NCBI RefSeq assembly: GCF_001037465.1
Contig: NZ_LFCV01000087.1
Location: forward strand, 1-64,000
Source: Xenorhabdus khoisanae
GTDB taxonomy: Bacteria; Pseudomonadota; Gammaproteobacteria; Enterobacterales; Enterobacteriaceae
Direction: 5' to 3'
DNA: 64,000 bases
Shown: one piece after another, positions 9,044 to 19,108 of the stretch
Position numbering within the stretch: position 1 is the stretch's first letter
How the letters are laid out: every line of letters begins with the position of its first letter
Notes under the pieces: generated by a model
Told to the model about the DNA's origin: nothing
Databases searched by the model: none
What the model saw: the letters and a program-made list of their open reading frames with translations, nothing else
Program-made: the position numbers and the translations under genes

Positions 9044-9529
9044 ATGCTGCTCAGTCCCAAACAATTTAGAAATTTCAAGTTAACTTTATTACTTTCACAT
9101 GGCAAACCGGTTAGTAAGGTTAGGATCATTAACGAGCTTAGTTGTTCTGAGCCGACATTAACACGTGCATTGCGGGAATTGAGGGATCTTTACTGTGCTG
9201 ATATTCGTTTTAGCAAAATAGGGAATACCTATCAATTAGTTGATAGTGGAGCGTTGACCAAGAAAGACGTGAAAAGGATTGAAGAGCTGCTCGCGCAGCA
9301 TCTCAGCCTGAAAGCCGAAGAGTCCACCAGCCATGTTTTCCTTGATAAAGAGAAGAAAAAACCTATTTCTCTTTCTTTGAGAATGTCTGTTATCAGAAAA
9401 ATTGATGGTCTGGCTAATCGGCTTGAGACAACCAGAAGTGAAGTAGTCGAAATGGTTGTGGACGGGTTCATTGAGATGCTCATGAAAGAAACCCTGCACA
9501 GCGATTTACCAAAACGGCGAGTCCCGTAA
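9044..9529 (+). CDS. terW: TerW, winged-helix regulator of the ter operon
   Basis: The 161-residue protein has an N-terminal winged helix (about 1-65, with LSHGKPVSKVRIINELSCSE and TLTRALRELRDLY) and a C-terminal dimerisation-type segment with HVFLDKEKKKPISLSLRMS and a ribbon-helix-like TTRSEVVEMVVDGF. These match TerW of enteric ter islands in length and order. An in-frame TTG at 9029 would add five residues; neither start has a strong ribosome site. It follows the lyase gene by 139 bp and probably acts on the palindromes in the divergent ter promoter. Confidence 0.87.
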   Translation: MLLSPKQFRNFKLTLLLSHGKPVSKVRIINELSCSEPTLTRALRELRDLYCADIRFSKIGNTYQLVDSGALTKKDVKRIEELLAQHLSLKAEESTSHVFLDKEKKKPISLSLRMSVIRKIDGLANRLETTRSEVVEMVVDGFIEMLMKETLHSDLPKRRVP

Positions 9530-9557
9530 TGCCAGCCGGTTGAATTCAACTGGCATC
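9530..9557. terminator. Stem-loop after terW (weak terminator)
   Basis: TGCCAG and CTGGCA arms surround an inner palindrome TTGAATTCAA just after the terW stop. No long T-run follows, so termination is plausible but not certain. Confidence 0.4.
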
Positions 9558-9587
9558 AGGGGGTGGATTATTGGTTTGGTGGGTTAT

Positions 9588-10163
<576 letters not shown>

Positions 10164-10273
10164 TCATTCAGGCATAGATAAGTTTTTATCGCTGTTCATA
10201 AAGATATTATTGCGGTGCAAAAGCGCTTGCTGGCTCTGTGATTAGTTATAGAGCCAGTGGCCTGCATTTTTAC

Positions 10274-11047
10274 TCAGCTACCCAAAGTTGCCCCACCATC
10301 AACCACAATATCCTGCATCGTAATATGGCTGGCGAGATCTGATGCAAGAAAAAGAACGGTGTCCGCAATTTCTTCCGGCAAAGCAATCTTTTTCAAAGGA
10401 ATACCTAACTTAAATGTGTCAGGAAAACCTTTAACGATGTTTCGCCTGAATACAGCGCCTTGTTGTAGATCATTTTGCCACATACTTTGTAGCATGGGTG
10501 TATCCGTAGAGCCGGGAGAAACCAGGTTACAACGCACACCGTAAGGTGCCAATTCAAGCCCGACACTTTGGCACAAGCTGCGCATCGCGGCTTTGGACGC
10601 ACCGTAAGCTGACATTCCAATCCGTGGAACATGGGCAGCGTTAGAGCAGACAGAAACGATGTTTCCACTGCGTTGCCGTTGAAATTGGGGGATCACGGCT
10701 TGAAAGAGGTTAAAAGCGCCACCGGCATTGACGTTGAAACATTGTTGCCAATCTTCCCAACTTAGCGTTTCTGTGCTCCCTGTCCGTAGAATGCCGGCAC
10801 CATTGACTAATATATCCAGGTGAGGCTCCGCCTTGAGCAATTTACGGCAGAGCTGGCTGACAGCGACAGGATCACTGACATCTAACTGATAGGCGGTGAA
10901 AGGAAGGTCAGAATCGGGAAATGCCAGATCCAATCCGATAACTTTCGCTCCGACCTGACTGAACCGGCTTGCAATGTGATAACCGATGCCGCGTCCTGCT
11001 CCCGTCACCCAAACCTGCTTACCGCTGAAATCGAAAGTCATGTTCAT
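10274..11047 (-). CDS. entA: 2,3-dihydro-2,3-dihydroxybenzoate dehydrogenase EntA
   Basis: EntA oxidises 2,3-dihydro-2,3-dihydroxybenzoate to 2,3-dihydroxybenzoate (DHB) with NAD+. The 257-residue protein is a short-chain dehydrogenase: a Rossmann GAGRGIG near the N-terminus, NGAG in the middle, and the catalytic YGASKAA Tyr/Lys pair. Its ATG overlaps the entB stop, and a second in-frame ATG lies 6 bp downstream. It is the last gene of the receptor-entC-entE-entB-entA order on the minus strand. Together these four supply DHB to the NRPS on the other strand. Confidence 0.93.
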   Translation of the reverse strand: MNMTFDFSGKQVWVTGAGRGIGYHIASRFSQVGAKVIGLDLAFPDSDLPFTAYQLDVSDPVAVSQLCRKLLKAEPHLDILVNGAGILRTGSTETLSWEDWQQCFNVNAGGAFNLFQAVIPQFQRQRSGNIVSVCSNAAHVPRIGMSAYGASKAAMRSLCQSVGLELAPYGVRCNLVSPGSTDTPMLQSMWQNDLQQGAVFRRNIVKGFPDTFKLGIPLKKIALPEEIADTVLFLASDLASHITMQDIVVDGGATLGS

Positions 11048-11922
11048 TGTCTGGATTCTTCTCTCTCAGTCAGCAGGGAGAGCCAGTTTGCCAGCGTTGG
11101 GGTTTTCATGAGTGAGATAAAATTAATATTATGATTTTCATGGTTCCAGCGAGCGACCAGCGACATGATTTTTACAGAATCGAGGCCGTAATCCAGCATG
11201 TTTTCATGATCATCAATATCACCACAATCATCATCCAACAGCGGCAAAATCTCAGTGCGGAGGCGTCCGCGAGTCCATTCAGGTTGCGGGGATATCTCAC
11301 TGAGCAGTGTTTCTGTCGTCAGTACACGACCACTGCGGCCAGCAACATAACGTAATGCCATGATGTGTTCATCGTGGCTGAAATCTGCCAGTGCATCAGC
11401 GACAAAAAAAGGCTGGATATCACGCATAAAGGCATCTGTCGCTGTTGTCATGCAACCAATATGAGCATAAATCCCACTGATGATTAATTGGTCACGACCC
11501 ATTTCTTTCAATTGTTGCTCAAAATCAGATCGTTGAAAGGCGCTGTAACGCCATTTTGTTAACACGATATCATCGCTTTCAGGCGTCAATGCGTCAGTGA
11601 TACTTTGCTGCTCTGGATGCTGATTTAATCCAGCTCCCCACATATCATTCAGTAATCCACGTTCTGCATCGCTCTGATGATTGGGTTGGGCTGTGTAAAA
11701 AACGGGAATTCCCTGTTTCTTGCACATACTTTTTAGCTGCACGATATTATTGATAACCTGCTTCACCAGCAGACTGTCAGCCTGCCAGAAATTGAGGAAA
11801 TAATTTTGCATATCATGGATAAGTAGCGCGGCACGCTTGCCATCAAGTGGCCAATTCACTTTATTGCTTGGTAATTCTTGAGTTGTGGGAAGAAGATAAT
11901 CATTCAGTGTTGGAATACTCAT
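11044..11922 (-). CDS. entB: Isochorismatase / aryl carrier protein EntB
   Basis: The bifunctional 292-residue protein resembles E. coli EntB (285 aa). The N-terminal isochorismatase domain (about 1-205) has LLIHDMQNYFL and a cysteine segment IYAHIGCMTTATDAF. It hydrolyses isochorismate to 2,3-dihydro-2,3-DHB. The C-terminal aryl carrier domain (about 215-290) carries LDYGLDSVKIMSL, with Ser249 as the phosphopantetheine site. The holo-carrier presents DHB to the NRPS condensation domain. No EntD-type phosphopantetheinyl transferase is in the window. Confidence 0.94.
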   Translation of the reverse strand: MSIPTLNDYLLPTTQELPSNKVNWPLDGKRAALLIHDMQNYFLNFWQADSLLVKQVINNIVQLKSMCKKQGIPVFYTAQPNHQSDAERGLLNDMWGAGLNQHPEQQSITDALTPESDDIVLTKWRYSAFQRSDFEQQLKEMGRDQLIISGIYAHIGCMTTATDAFMRDIQPFFVADALADFSHDEHIMALRYVAGRSGRVLTTETLLSEISPQPEWTRGRLRTEILPLLDDDCGDIDDHENMLDYGLDSVKIMSLVARWNHENHNINFISLMKTPTLANWLSLLTEREESRQ

Positions 11923-11941
11923 TTTGTACCTCTGTGATACG

Positions 11942-13579
11942 TTAAGGTGCTACATGGTTCAACGTGCTGTGTGCGATTTGGCGTAATTTCTGTTTATCGA
12001 TTTTTCCGACAGGCGTCATAGGCAGGGATGGAACATTTTCAAAGCGGTCAGGAAGTTTGTAATCAGCGATGCCTTGCTCGCGTAAAAAACGGCGCAATAG
12101 GGCGGACTTGACCTCTTCACGGGTAACGACATAGGCGCAACTTTTTTCACCCATCAGTGAATCAGGGATGGCGATCAAAGCGGCATGCAGCACGAGGGGA
12201 TGGCGTAACAGTAAATTTTCAATTTCCTCTGCTGCAATCTTTTCGCCGCCACGGTTAATTTGATCTTTTTCCCTGCCTACGACTTTCAGATAACCTTGCT
12301 CTGTTTGAATAACGATATCACCTGAACAGTAAAATCCATTTTCATCAAAGACTTGGCTGTTATATTGATGACTTTGATAGTATCCACGGAAAGTATATGG
12401 CCCGCGTGTCATCAGCAGACCGGGAACGCCGGGAGGAAGAGGATTCCCTGAACGGTCAGATACCCATACCTCATCATCATCACTGATCGGACGGCCTTGA
12501 GTGGTGAAAATAGTGTGTTCGTCATCATCCAGACGTGTGTAGTTAACCAATCCTTCGGACATGCCGAAGACCTGTTGCAATTGGCAACCCAGTTCTGAGG
12601 GAACTCGCTGTGCCAGTGCTTCACCCAGACGAGCGCCTCCCACCTGTAATAATCTCAAGCTTTCAAGTGGTGATTTATCCCCTGTCAGTGCGATTGCTTC
12701 CAGCCACAGGCTTACCGCAGGAGGTACTAAAGCAGCCACATTAACCTGAGATTGTTCAACCAACGGAAAGCAACTTGATGGACTGGGATCATTGGCCATA
12801 ATCACCTGACCTCCCGCATAAAAAACCCCTAATGCTCCCGGCGAACTCATCGGGTAATTATGGGCGGCAGGAAGGGCGCATAAATAACGTGTTTGGGCAT
12901 TGAAATGGCAGATATCAACGCTGGCGCGAATACTGTAGTAGTAATCGTTGTGAGTGCGAGGGATCAGTTTTGGAATGCCGGTACTGCCACCCGATAGCTG
13001 GAAGAAAGCGACTTCATCTGCCGGAGTCGGCGTTGCGGTAAAATTGTCTGCTTCTTCACTAATCAGTGCTGTTAAATCTATCGGGCTAGCGTTATCTCCT
13101 CGCAGGAATACATTTGTCAGTGAAGGATAACGGGTGCGCAGTTCATGAATAAAAGTATTATCAAAAAACAGTGAATGATTGCGATCGGCGATCAGAAGTG
13201 CTGGTTTGATCTGTTCGGCATAAGCCAGTAATTCACTGCGCTGATGGTTAAACAGGGCATTGACCGGCACTATGCCCAAACGCAGCAGGGCAAAAAAGGT
13301 GATATAAAATTCCGCAATGTTCCCCAATTGCACTAATGCGGTTTGGCCCCGTTGGACACCACGGCACTTGAGGGCGGCAGCTAAATTATCTGATAGTTGA
13401 TTGAGTTGATGATAGCTATATTGGCTGTAACCATATTGCCGATCTGCGCAAATCAGCGCGATATTTTCGTTATCGGCCTGACGACTGAGTATGTCATCAA
13501 GGGGAAGATCAACCCAGTAGCCACGTTGGCGATAATGTTGTGACAATTCTTCAGGCCAGCGATTGAACTCAATATTCAT
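11942..13579 (-). CDS. entE: 2,3-dihydroxybenzoate-AMP ligase EntE
   Basis: The 545-residue stand-alone adenylating enzyme activates DHB as the acyl adenylate and loads it on the EntB carrier. The ATP-binding core motif is the DHB-ligase variant [20 protein letters not shown] (about 192-211). GFYCSGDIV and [20 protein letters not shown] are the later adenylation motifs, and [10 protein letters not shown] carries the C-terminal lysine. Its start overlaps the entC stop by 4 bp, and entB follows 19 bp downstream. Confidence 0.94.
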   Translation of the reverse strand: MNIEFNRWPEELSQHYRQRGYWVDLPLDDILSRQADNENIALICADRQYGYSQYSYHQLNQLSDNLAAALKCRGVQRGQTALVQLGNIAEFYITFFALLRLGIVPVNALFNHQRSELLAYAEQIKPALLIADRNHSLFFDNTFIHELRTRYPSLTNVFLRGDNASPIDLTALISEEADNFTATPTPADEVAFFQLSGGSTGIPKLIPRTHNDYYYSIRASVDICHFNAQTRYLCALPAAHNYPMSSPGALGVFYAGGQVIMANDPSPSSCFPLVEQSQVNVAALVPPAVSLWLEAIALTGDKSPLESLRLLQVGGARLGEALAQRVPSELGCQLQQVFGMSEGLVNYTRLDDDEHTIFTTQGRPISDDDEVWVSDRSGNPLPPGVPGLLMTRGPYTFRGYYQSHQYNSQVFDENGFYCSGDIVIQTEQGYLKVVGREKDQINRGGEKIAAEEIENLLLRHPLVLHAALIAIPDSLMGEKSCAYVVTREEVKSALLRRFLREQGIADYKLPDRFENVPSLPMTPVGKIDKQKLRQIAHSTLNHVAP

Positions 13580-14766
13580 AACACATGTTCCTTACTGGCA
13601 GATAATCCCATAGCCTGTAGCATAGTGCCGAGTTTCACCCCCGTTTCCTGCCATTCGGCATCGGGTTGCGAATCAGCAACAATGCCTGCTCCTGCAAAGA
13701 GCCGAATATAATTTTCGAATAACTCACCACAGCGAATGGCAACCACCCACTCACCATTGCCTCTGGCGTCACACCAACCGACTATGCCACCGAAATAGTT
13801 GCGTTCGAAGGGTTCGAGTTGGGCAATAAGCTCGTAGGCTTGCTTTCTTGGTGAGCCACAAAGTGCCGGTGTCGGATGGAGTAAGCAGGCAACGGAGAGG
13901 GCATCAATGTGTTTGTTGCGTAATTCACTGCGTATTTCTGTTGCGAGATGCCAGAGTAACGGGGTACTGAATATTGAAGGTGAATCAGGGATCACCAGTT
14001 CAGTACAGTGTTCAGTGAGTGCGGCTCGTATTGCATTAATCACTAATTGGTGTTCATGGCGATCTTTAGCCGAATACAGTAACGATTGCCGTAAGGCATT
14101 ATCTTCTGCGATATTGTGGCTTCTGCGTGACGAACCCGCCAACGGTTGAGAAATAATGGCATTACCCTGTTTGCGTAGCAGAAGTTCCGGGCTGGCACCA
14201 ATGAGCGTCTTGTTACCCAATGGAAGATGGAAATTATAGCTATAGGGATTCTGGGCATTAAGCTGCATAAATAGCCGGATAGAATCAGGTTTCTGCTCAA
14301 ATTCAAGGTCAAGCAAACGTGAAAGGACAACCTTATCAAGCCGGTCATGATCTATGGCATCAAGAGCTTGAGAAACCAGCTGACAAAATTCTGCTTTTTC
14401 GGGCCATAAATGGCCCTGCTGTAATGGCAATTGTGGTGTAGATAACGGGGTGGAAAAACGTAAAGTGTTCCGTTCAAGCCAACGATATTCATAAGGAATA
14501 TAGAGAGCAGAAGGTTGTTTTTTATCAAAAGGAATAGCGCCTACTGCAATGGGATTTTTAATTCCTGCAAGTTCAGCCTGACGGAATAATTGAGAGAGAT
14601 GACCCTGTAATGGATTATCAATATCATCATGATGATTAGCCGGTGTTGTTATTTTGGTAAAACATCCTTGTGCATGCAGGCTCTTATTTGAGGACAGAAA
14701 CATAAAATCATCACAATTAAAATCCAATTGTTGGGATGTGGGATATTCAGCAGTTACCTTAAGCAC
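13576..14766 (-). CDS. entC: Isochorismate synthase EntC
   Basis: The 396-residue chorismate-utilising enzyme converts chorismate to isochorismate, the first committed step to DHB. The C-terminal catalytic core shows [36 protein letters not shown] and [20 protein letters not shown], the Mg2+/chorismate site of the MST family. It follows the receptor gene by about 110 bp. I see no clear Fur box in that gap, so it is probably co-transcribed with the receptor from the Fur-controlled region near 17.2 kb. Confidence 0.93.
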   Translation of the reverse strand: MLKVTAEYPTSQQLDFNCDDFMFLSSNKSLHAQGCFTKITTPANHHDDIDNPLQGHLSQLFRQAELAGIKNPIAVGAIPFDKKQPSALYIPYEYRWLERNTLRFSTPLSTPQLPLQQGHLWPEKAEFCQLVSQALDAIDHDRLDKVVLSRLLDLEFEQKPDSIRLFMQLNAQNPYSYNFHLPLGNKTLIGASPELLLRKQGNAIISQPLAGSSRRSHNIAEDNALRQSLLYSAKDRHEHQLVINAIRAALTEHCTELVIPDSPSIFSTPLLWHLATEIRSELRNKHIDALSVACLLHPTPALCGSPRKQAYELIAQLEPFERNYFGGIVGWCDARGNGEWVVAIRCGELFENYIRLFAGAGIVADSQPDAEWQETGVKLGTMLQAMGLSASKEHVL

Positions 14767-14879
14767 GATGTTTCCCTATTAATTATTTTTTTATATCTTT
14801 TCCAATGGCAGAAAAGCTGAGTCATCACATTGTTTTTGCGATGGCGGCTTTTTTGCCACTGAAGTAAGTGCGTTTTGCT

Positions 14880-17090
14880 TTACCAACTATATTCCACAGT
14901 GGCAAAAATGCTGCGCCCGCTGCCATAGAAGCAGGCTCCTGCGTTCGTGCACGAAGCGACGTAACGTTTGTTGGTCAGATTGTTCACATTCAGTTGTACA
15001 CTCGCGCCTTTTAACTGAGGGGCAGTTTCACCAAGATCGTATTTCGCCATGAGGTCATAGAGGGTATAAGGCTTGACGTGGAAGGTTTCTGTATAATCAC
15101 CGGACGTAGAGCCGGTATAACGCACGCCTGCTCCTAATGTAAATCCTTTCAGCGCAGTTTGTGTGAAAGTATAACTTCCCCATGCAGAAGCCGCATGTTC
15201 AGGAATTGAAGGGACTCTTTTGCCGATACGTGAAGTATTGTGATCATCTTTGGTTTTGGTATCTGTATAGGTATAGCTTGCTGTCAGCTTGATTTCTGGT
15301 GTGATTTGAGAGCGAATTTCAGCTTCTGCCCCTTTTGAGCCAATTTTGCCAATTTGCTCGCTAAAACGAGTGACTGGGTTACGGCTGGTCACGTTTTTCT
15401 GGGTGATATCGAACAGAGAAAGTGTTAACAGGGTATTGTGATCTTTTGGCTGGAACTTGATACCGATTTCAGTTTGTTCACCGGTTGTGGGTTTGAAAGC
15501 CGGAGTACCGGGTTTACCTTGATCCAGATTTGGCTCAAACGAGGTGCTGTAACTGATGTAAGGTGAAATGCCATTATCAAAGGCATACAACAAACCCGCA
15601 CGTCCTGTAAAAGCACGGTCTTTTTGTATTGTTGAGGTGTTTTTGATCAGGTTTTGTTGCTTGATTTCAGTCCAGTCATAACGCCCTGACAAGACTAAAT
15701 TCCAGTTTTCCCAACTCAGTTGATCCTGCAAGTAAACACCTAACTGGTGGAGTTTCTTTTTGTCATCTAGGTTGAGGGACAGCCCTTTTTCATCGACAGG
15801 AATACTCCAAACCGGGTTTGACCAATCAAAATCGTGTTTTCTCTTTTCATCCCTGTCACGCCAGAATTTATTGTGGCTACTTACCCATTTATAATCGATC
15901 CCACTGATAACGTTATGTTCAATGTTACCCACTGAAAAAAGCGCTTTCAGTTGGTTATCCATGCTTATTCCTTGAGACTCGTTATGTTCACGCTGTGGGA
16001 AGCGTTTAATGGTGGTAGGTGTGATGTCTGATGCATAAACGAGATATTTATGCCGTTCTTCTGATTTTAAATAACGCAGGTTTTGCTGGAAAGAGAAGAC
16101 ATCATTGATGTCATGCTCAAGAATGTAGCCGATAGAGAGCTGTTCCCGCCGGGCCTGATTAAAAGAAGGATCACTGAGATTCATATCGTAGGGGATATAA
16201 CCGGCATTAGGAGCAGGAGTGACTGTGCCGATTTTAGGGTAGAAATTACGGTATCCCGCTTTGGGGTCGTACTGATAGCTGGTCAGTAACGTAAAGGTCG
16301 TATTATTGTTGGGTATCCATGTCAGTGCCGGCGCGATGGCAACCCGTTCTTTTTTATTATCTTTAACGAATTGTTTTTGGGTGCTGAGAATACCATTCAA
16401 ACGATAGAGAACGGACATGTCATCACTCAACGCGCCACCGAAATCAAACGCTATTTCCCCAAGACTCTGATTGCCTGCTTTCATCTGTACTTTATGGATG
16501 GGCTGGGCAGTTGGTCTTTTGCTGGTCATATTAACCAATCCACCAGGGCTGACCTGACCATACAGCACGGATGCCGGCCCGTGCACCAACTCCACACGTT
16601 CTAATAGCCAAGGATCGATCTGACCAACAGTGCCGCTTGAACTGTTCGTACCATAACTCAATCCATCGAGGAATTTAGGGGCATAACGGAAGCCACGGGT
16701 AATCACTTCGTCGTTGCGGTTGGAAGAACCCCGGTAATTAGTCACAACACCGCTTGAATAATTCAGGGCGTCAGCCACTGTCATCGCACCTTGTGCTTCC
16801 ATCTGTGTGCGGTTGACGACGCTGATTGATTGGGGAGTTTTAATAAGGGGGGTGGAGCTTTTGGTGCCAGCGGCGCTGTCTGATTCTACAAAATGTTTTA
16901 CTGAGTTGCTTTGATTGGTGCTTGTGACGGTGATGATGTCTTCTTTATCGCTGACAGTTCCATGGTTTGCTACAGCATAAGGGGATAACAGCAAAGTGGA
17001 GGTCAATATTAAGGGTAACTTATTATAGTTATGTTTTTCCTTTATTTTTATTGCAGTTTTTACCGTTTGATTCTTGATAAGCAGTACCAT
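14880..17090 (-). CDS. TonB-dependent siderophore receptor
   Basis: This outer-membrane receptor probably imports the ferric form of the siderophore made by this locus. It has a long N-terminal signal sequence ending near LLLSPYAVA, then a TonB-box-like [10 protein letters not shown] plug domain follows with [20 protein letters not shown] and [22 protein letters not shown]. The 22-strand barrel ends in an aromatic residue (VEYSW). The start at 17090 is favoured because GAGAG lies 9 bases before it; an ATG at 17099 adds three residues. It belongs to the TIGR01783 siderophore receptor type rather than being a close FepA; the ligand is inferred from context. Confidence 0.88.
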   Translation of the reverse strand: MVLLIKNQTVKTAIKIKEKHNYNKLPLILTSTLLLSPYAVANHGTVSDKEDIITVTSTNQSNSVKHFVESDSAAGTKSSTPLIKTPQSISVVNRTQMEAQGAMTVADALNYSSGVVTNYRGSSNRNDEVITRGFRYAPKFLDGLSYGTNSSSGTVGQIDPWLLERVELVHGPASVLYGQVSPGGLVNMTSKRPTAQPIHKVQMKAGNQSLGEIAFDFGGALSDDMSVLYRLNGILSTQKQFVKDNKKERVAIAPALTWIPNNNTTFTLLTSYQYDPKAGYRNFYPKIGTVTPAPNAGYIPYDMNLSDPSFNQARREQLSIGYILEHDINDVFSFQQNLRYLKSEERHKYLVYASDITPTTIKRFPQREHNESQGISMDNQLKALFSVGNIEHNVISGIDYKWVSSHNKFWRDRDEKRKHDFDWSNPVWSIPVDEKGLSLNLDDKKKLHQLGVYLQDQLSWENWNLVLSGRYDWTEIKQQNLIKNTSTIQKDRAFTGRAGLLYAFDNGISPYISYSTSFEPNLDQGKPGTPAFKPTTGEQTEIGIKFQPKDHNTLLTLSLFDITQKNVTSRNPVTRFSEQIGKIGSKGAEAEIRSQITPEIKLTASYTYTDTKTKDDHNTSRIGKRVPSIPEHAASAWGSYTFTQTALKGFTLGAGVRYTGSTSGDYTETFHVKPYTLYDLMAKYDLGETAPQLKGASVQLNVNNLTNKRYVASCTNAGACFYGSGRSIFATVEYSW

Positions 17091-17260
17091 GGATTTCATC
17101 TCTCAAAATAGACTTATTTGAAAATAAATATTAAAAATCAATTAATTAATTGAAATTATCCCATTATGACCAAGCGGAATTGTGGGGTCTCCTGCCACAT
17201 TACCCCTGATGTTGCTCCATGAATTCTGCCAGTCAGTCGCTACAACCAATAAATAACACG

Positions 17261-17297
17261 AATGATATTGCAAATGAAAATTGTTATCAATATCATT
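17261..17297. promoter_or_regulatory. Fur-box region, divergent siderophore promoter
   Basis: A perfect 10-bp inverted repeat (AATGATATTG at 17261-17270 and CAATATCATT at 17288-17297) encloses AAATGAAAATTGTTATC. The whole stretch matches overlapping Fur hexamers (GATAAT/ATTATC-like). It lies between the divergent receptor-ent operon and the esterase-mbtH-NRPS-exporter operon, so iron-responsive repression of both is expected. Confidence 0.75.
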
Positions 17298-17364
17298 CTC
17301 GTGGCGGTGATTTTTTCCTTTGTGAGTGTTATTGGCTCCGATGTATCAGGCATGAATGCTATTC

Positions 17365-17416
17365 ATGAACGAATCGTATGAACGAATCGTATGAACGAAT
17401 CGTATGAACGAATCGT
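17365..17416 (+). repeat. Four tandem 13-bp repeats upstream of the esterase gene
   Basis: ATGAACGAATCGT is repeated four times exactly (17365-17377, 17378-17390, 17391-17403, 17404-17416), followed by a degenerate fifth unit beginning GTGAGCGGATC. The array lies in the 5' leader between the Fur box and the esterase start codon. The period is not a multiple of three and no spacers are present, so it is neither coding nor CRISPR. Confidence 0.9.
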
Positions 17417-17447
17417 GTGAGCGGATCTTTTTGAGAGGGATAAGGGG

Positions 17448-18776
17448 ATGAAGTTAGTATTTCAGCCATCAGGTACGGCAGATGATTTGTTATCTGCGCC
17501 CCATGTTGGCAGTGAATTATGGTGGAAAAATATTGCTGTTTTGGGAACGCCCATCATAGAGGTTCCAACAAATCATCAAGTTCAGGCAACATTCTTTTGG
17601 CGAGATCCTAACGGCAACGAACAACATTCAGCCCTGCGCAGAGTTTATGTTGATATTAATGGTATCACTAATCACCATCGTCCGGACCCCCAGAGTTTAC
17701 AACGGTTACCCGGAACGGATATCTGGTATTGGTCAGTCAGCCTTGAAGATGACTGGAGAGGAAGTTATCGATTTATACCGGTCACGGATGCCCATTTGTC
17801 CCCCGACTTCTTTGATGAATCCAAGCCTGATGAACCCAAGCCGCGCAACCAGCAACAACGTGAATGGTGGATTTCACTCTTTCCGTTATCCATTCCAGAT
17901 CCTTTGAACCGCCAACATCATCACCGTAATGGGCTTGGTTTGCCTTTATCGGCAATTCATATGCCTCATGCGACTGAACAGACTGTATGGGAACGCGTGG
18001 AAATAAAGCCAAATCCTGTTACGCAGCCGGGTAAACATGAACCTGTGCTTTTGCATTGGAATAGTGACCGCCTCAACAATCAAAGACGCGTCTGGCTTTA
18101 CACTACAGGAGAAGAAACAGGGGAAAAAACAGAGCATCCACGCCCTCTTATCATTCTACTGGATGGATTAACCTGGCTGGAGAAAATGCCAATTTTTCCG
18201 GCGATTGACATGGCGACTGAACAACAGCAGATACCCGGTGCAGTCTGGCTTCTGATTGATGTTATCGATATGTCTCATCGGGAGCAGGAACTTCCCTGTA
18301 ACCCTGATTTTTGGCAAGCGATTCAGGATGAACTATTACCGCTGGCCGCACAGCATACGGCTTTCAGTGATGACCCTGAACAAACCGTTATCGCAGGACA
18401 GAGCTACGGTGGGCTGGCAGCGCTCTATGCTGCTCTCCATTGGCCGCAACGCTTTGGCTGTGTCCTCACGCAATCGGGTTCTTTCTGGTGGCCTGATAGC
18501 AGAATTGTCCGACAGTTTACGTCATCTGCGGAACATAAATCCGGCTGGCTGACACAACAAGTTCTTGAACAAAAAGTGCTCCCCTCATCATTGAAAATCT
18601 TTCAGGAAGCGGGTTCCCGCGAAGCAGATATCCATTTTGTCAATGATCAAATGTATGCCGCGCTGCAAGGGGCAGGACACCGTGTGAATTATCGCGTGTT
18701 TAATGGTGGGCATGATGCGTTGTGCTGGCGCGGTGGATTAATTGATGGCCTGAGTTGGTTACTGGCTGAAAAGTGA
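17448..18776 (+). CDS. fes: Enterochelin esterase-type ferric-siderophore hydrolase (Fes)
   Basis: The 442-residue cytoplasmic esterase should cleave the ester backbone of the imported ferric siderophore to release iron. An N-terminal enterochelin-esterase beta domain (about 1-175) precedes an alpha/beta hydrolase with the nucleophile elbow VIAGQSYGGLAAL (Ser319) and a C-terminal NGGHDALCWRGG containing the catalytic His. GAGAGGG precedes the ATG. A 15-bp tandem duplication (17814-17843) encodes DESKP/DEPKP in the linker. A Fes-type esterase implies a lactone siderophore, consistent with the TE-terminated NRPS downstream. Confidence 0.92.
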   Translation: MKLVFQPSGTADDLLSAPHVGSELWWKNIAVLGTPIIEVPTNHQVQATFFWRDPNGNEQHSALRRVYVDINGITNHHRPDPQSLQRLPGTDIWYWSVSLEDDWRGSYRFIPVTDAHLSPDFFDESKPDEPKPRNQQQREWWISLFPLSIPDPLNRQHHHRNGLGLPLSAIHMPHATEQTVWERVEIKPNPVTQPGKHEPVLLHWNSDRLNNQRRVWLYTTGEETGEKTEHPRPLIILLDGLTWLEKMPIFPAIDMATEQQQIPGAVWLLIDVIDMSHREQELPCNPDFWQAIQDELLPLAAQHTAFSDDPEQTVIAGQSYGGLAALYAALHWPQRFGCVLTQSGSFWWPDSRIVRQFTSSAEHKSGWLTQQVLEQKVLPSSLKIFQEAGSREADIHFVNDQMYAALQGAGHRVNYRVFNGGHDALCWRGGLIDGLSWLLAEK

Positions 18777-18823
18777 TGCGGTAAACCGATTGTTCAAATC
18801 CTAAATATAATTGAGAACCAACG

Positions 18824-19051
18824 ATGAATCTGGAACAAAAGAACCCTTTTGATAATGACGAAGCTACTTTTTATGTGCTGATAAATAATCAACAGCAATA
18901 TAGCCTTTGGCCAACCTTTGCCACACAACCCGCCGGCTGGGAACGGGTTATCGGTCCTGATTCACGAGCGGCTTGTATCGCATATATAGAAGAGCACTGG
19001 ATCGATATGCGTCCGGCCTGTCTGCGTAAACCATTCTGCGTAAACCCATAG
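18824..19051 (+). CDS. ybdZ: MbtH-like NRPS accessory protein
   Basis: The 75-residue protein has the MbtH signature: NPFDNDEATFYVLINNQQQY at the start, then SLWPTF, PAGWERVIG and the tail EHWIDMRPACL. MbtH proteins bind adenylation domains and are often needed for their folding or activity. It lies between fes and the NRPS, as ybdZ does in the enterobactin cluster, and is probably co-transcribed with them. Confidence 0.93.
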   Translation: MNLEQKNPFDNDEATFYVLINNQQQYSLWPTFATQPAGWERVIGPDSRAACIAYIEEHWIDMRPACLRKPFCVNP

Positions 19052-19108
19052 ATAAATCAAATTAATAATGCTGATGGTTTAACCTGTCGATAAGAAAGGA
19101 AATCAAAC

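Noticed and set aside
17365-17416. CRISPR-like array
   Set aside because: The 13-bp units are directly adjacent without spacers, and there are no cas genes.
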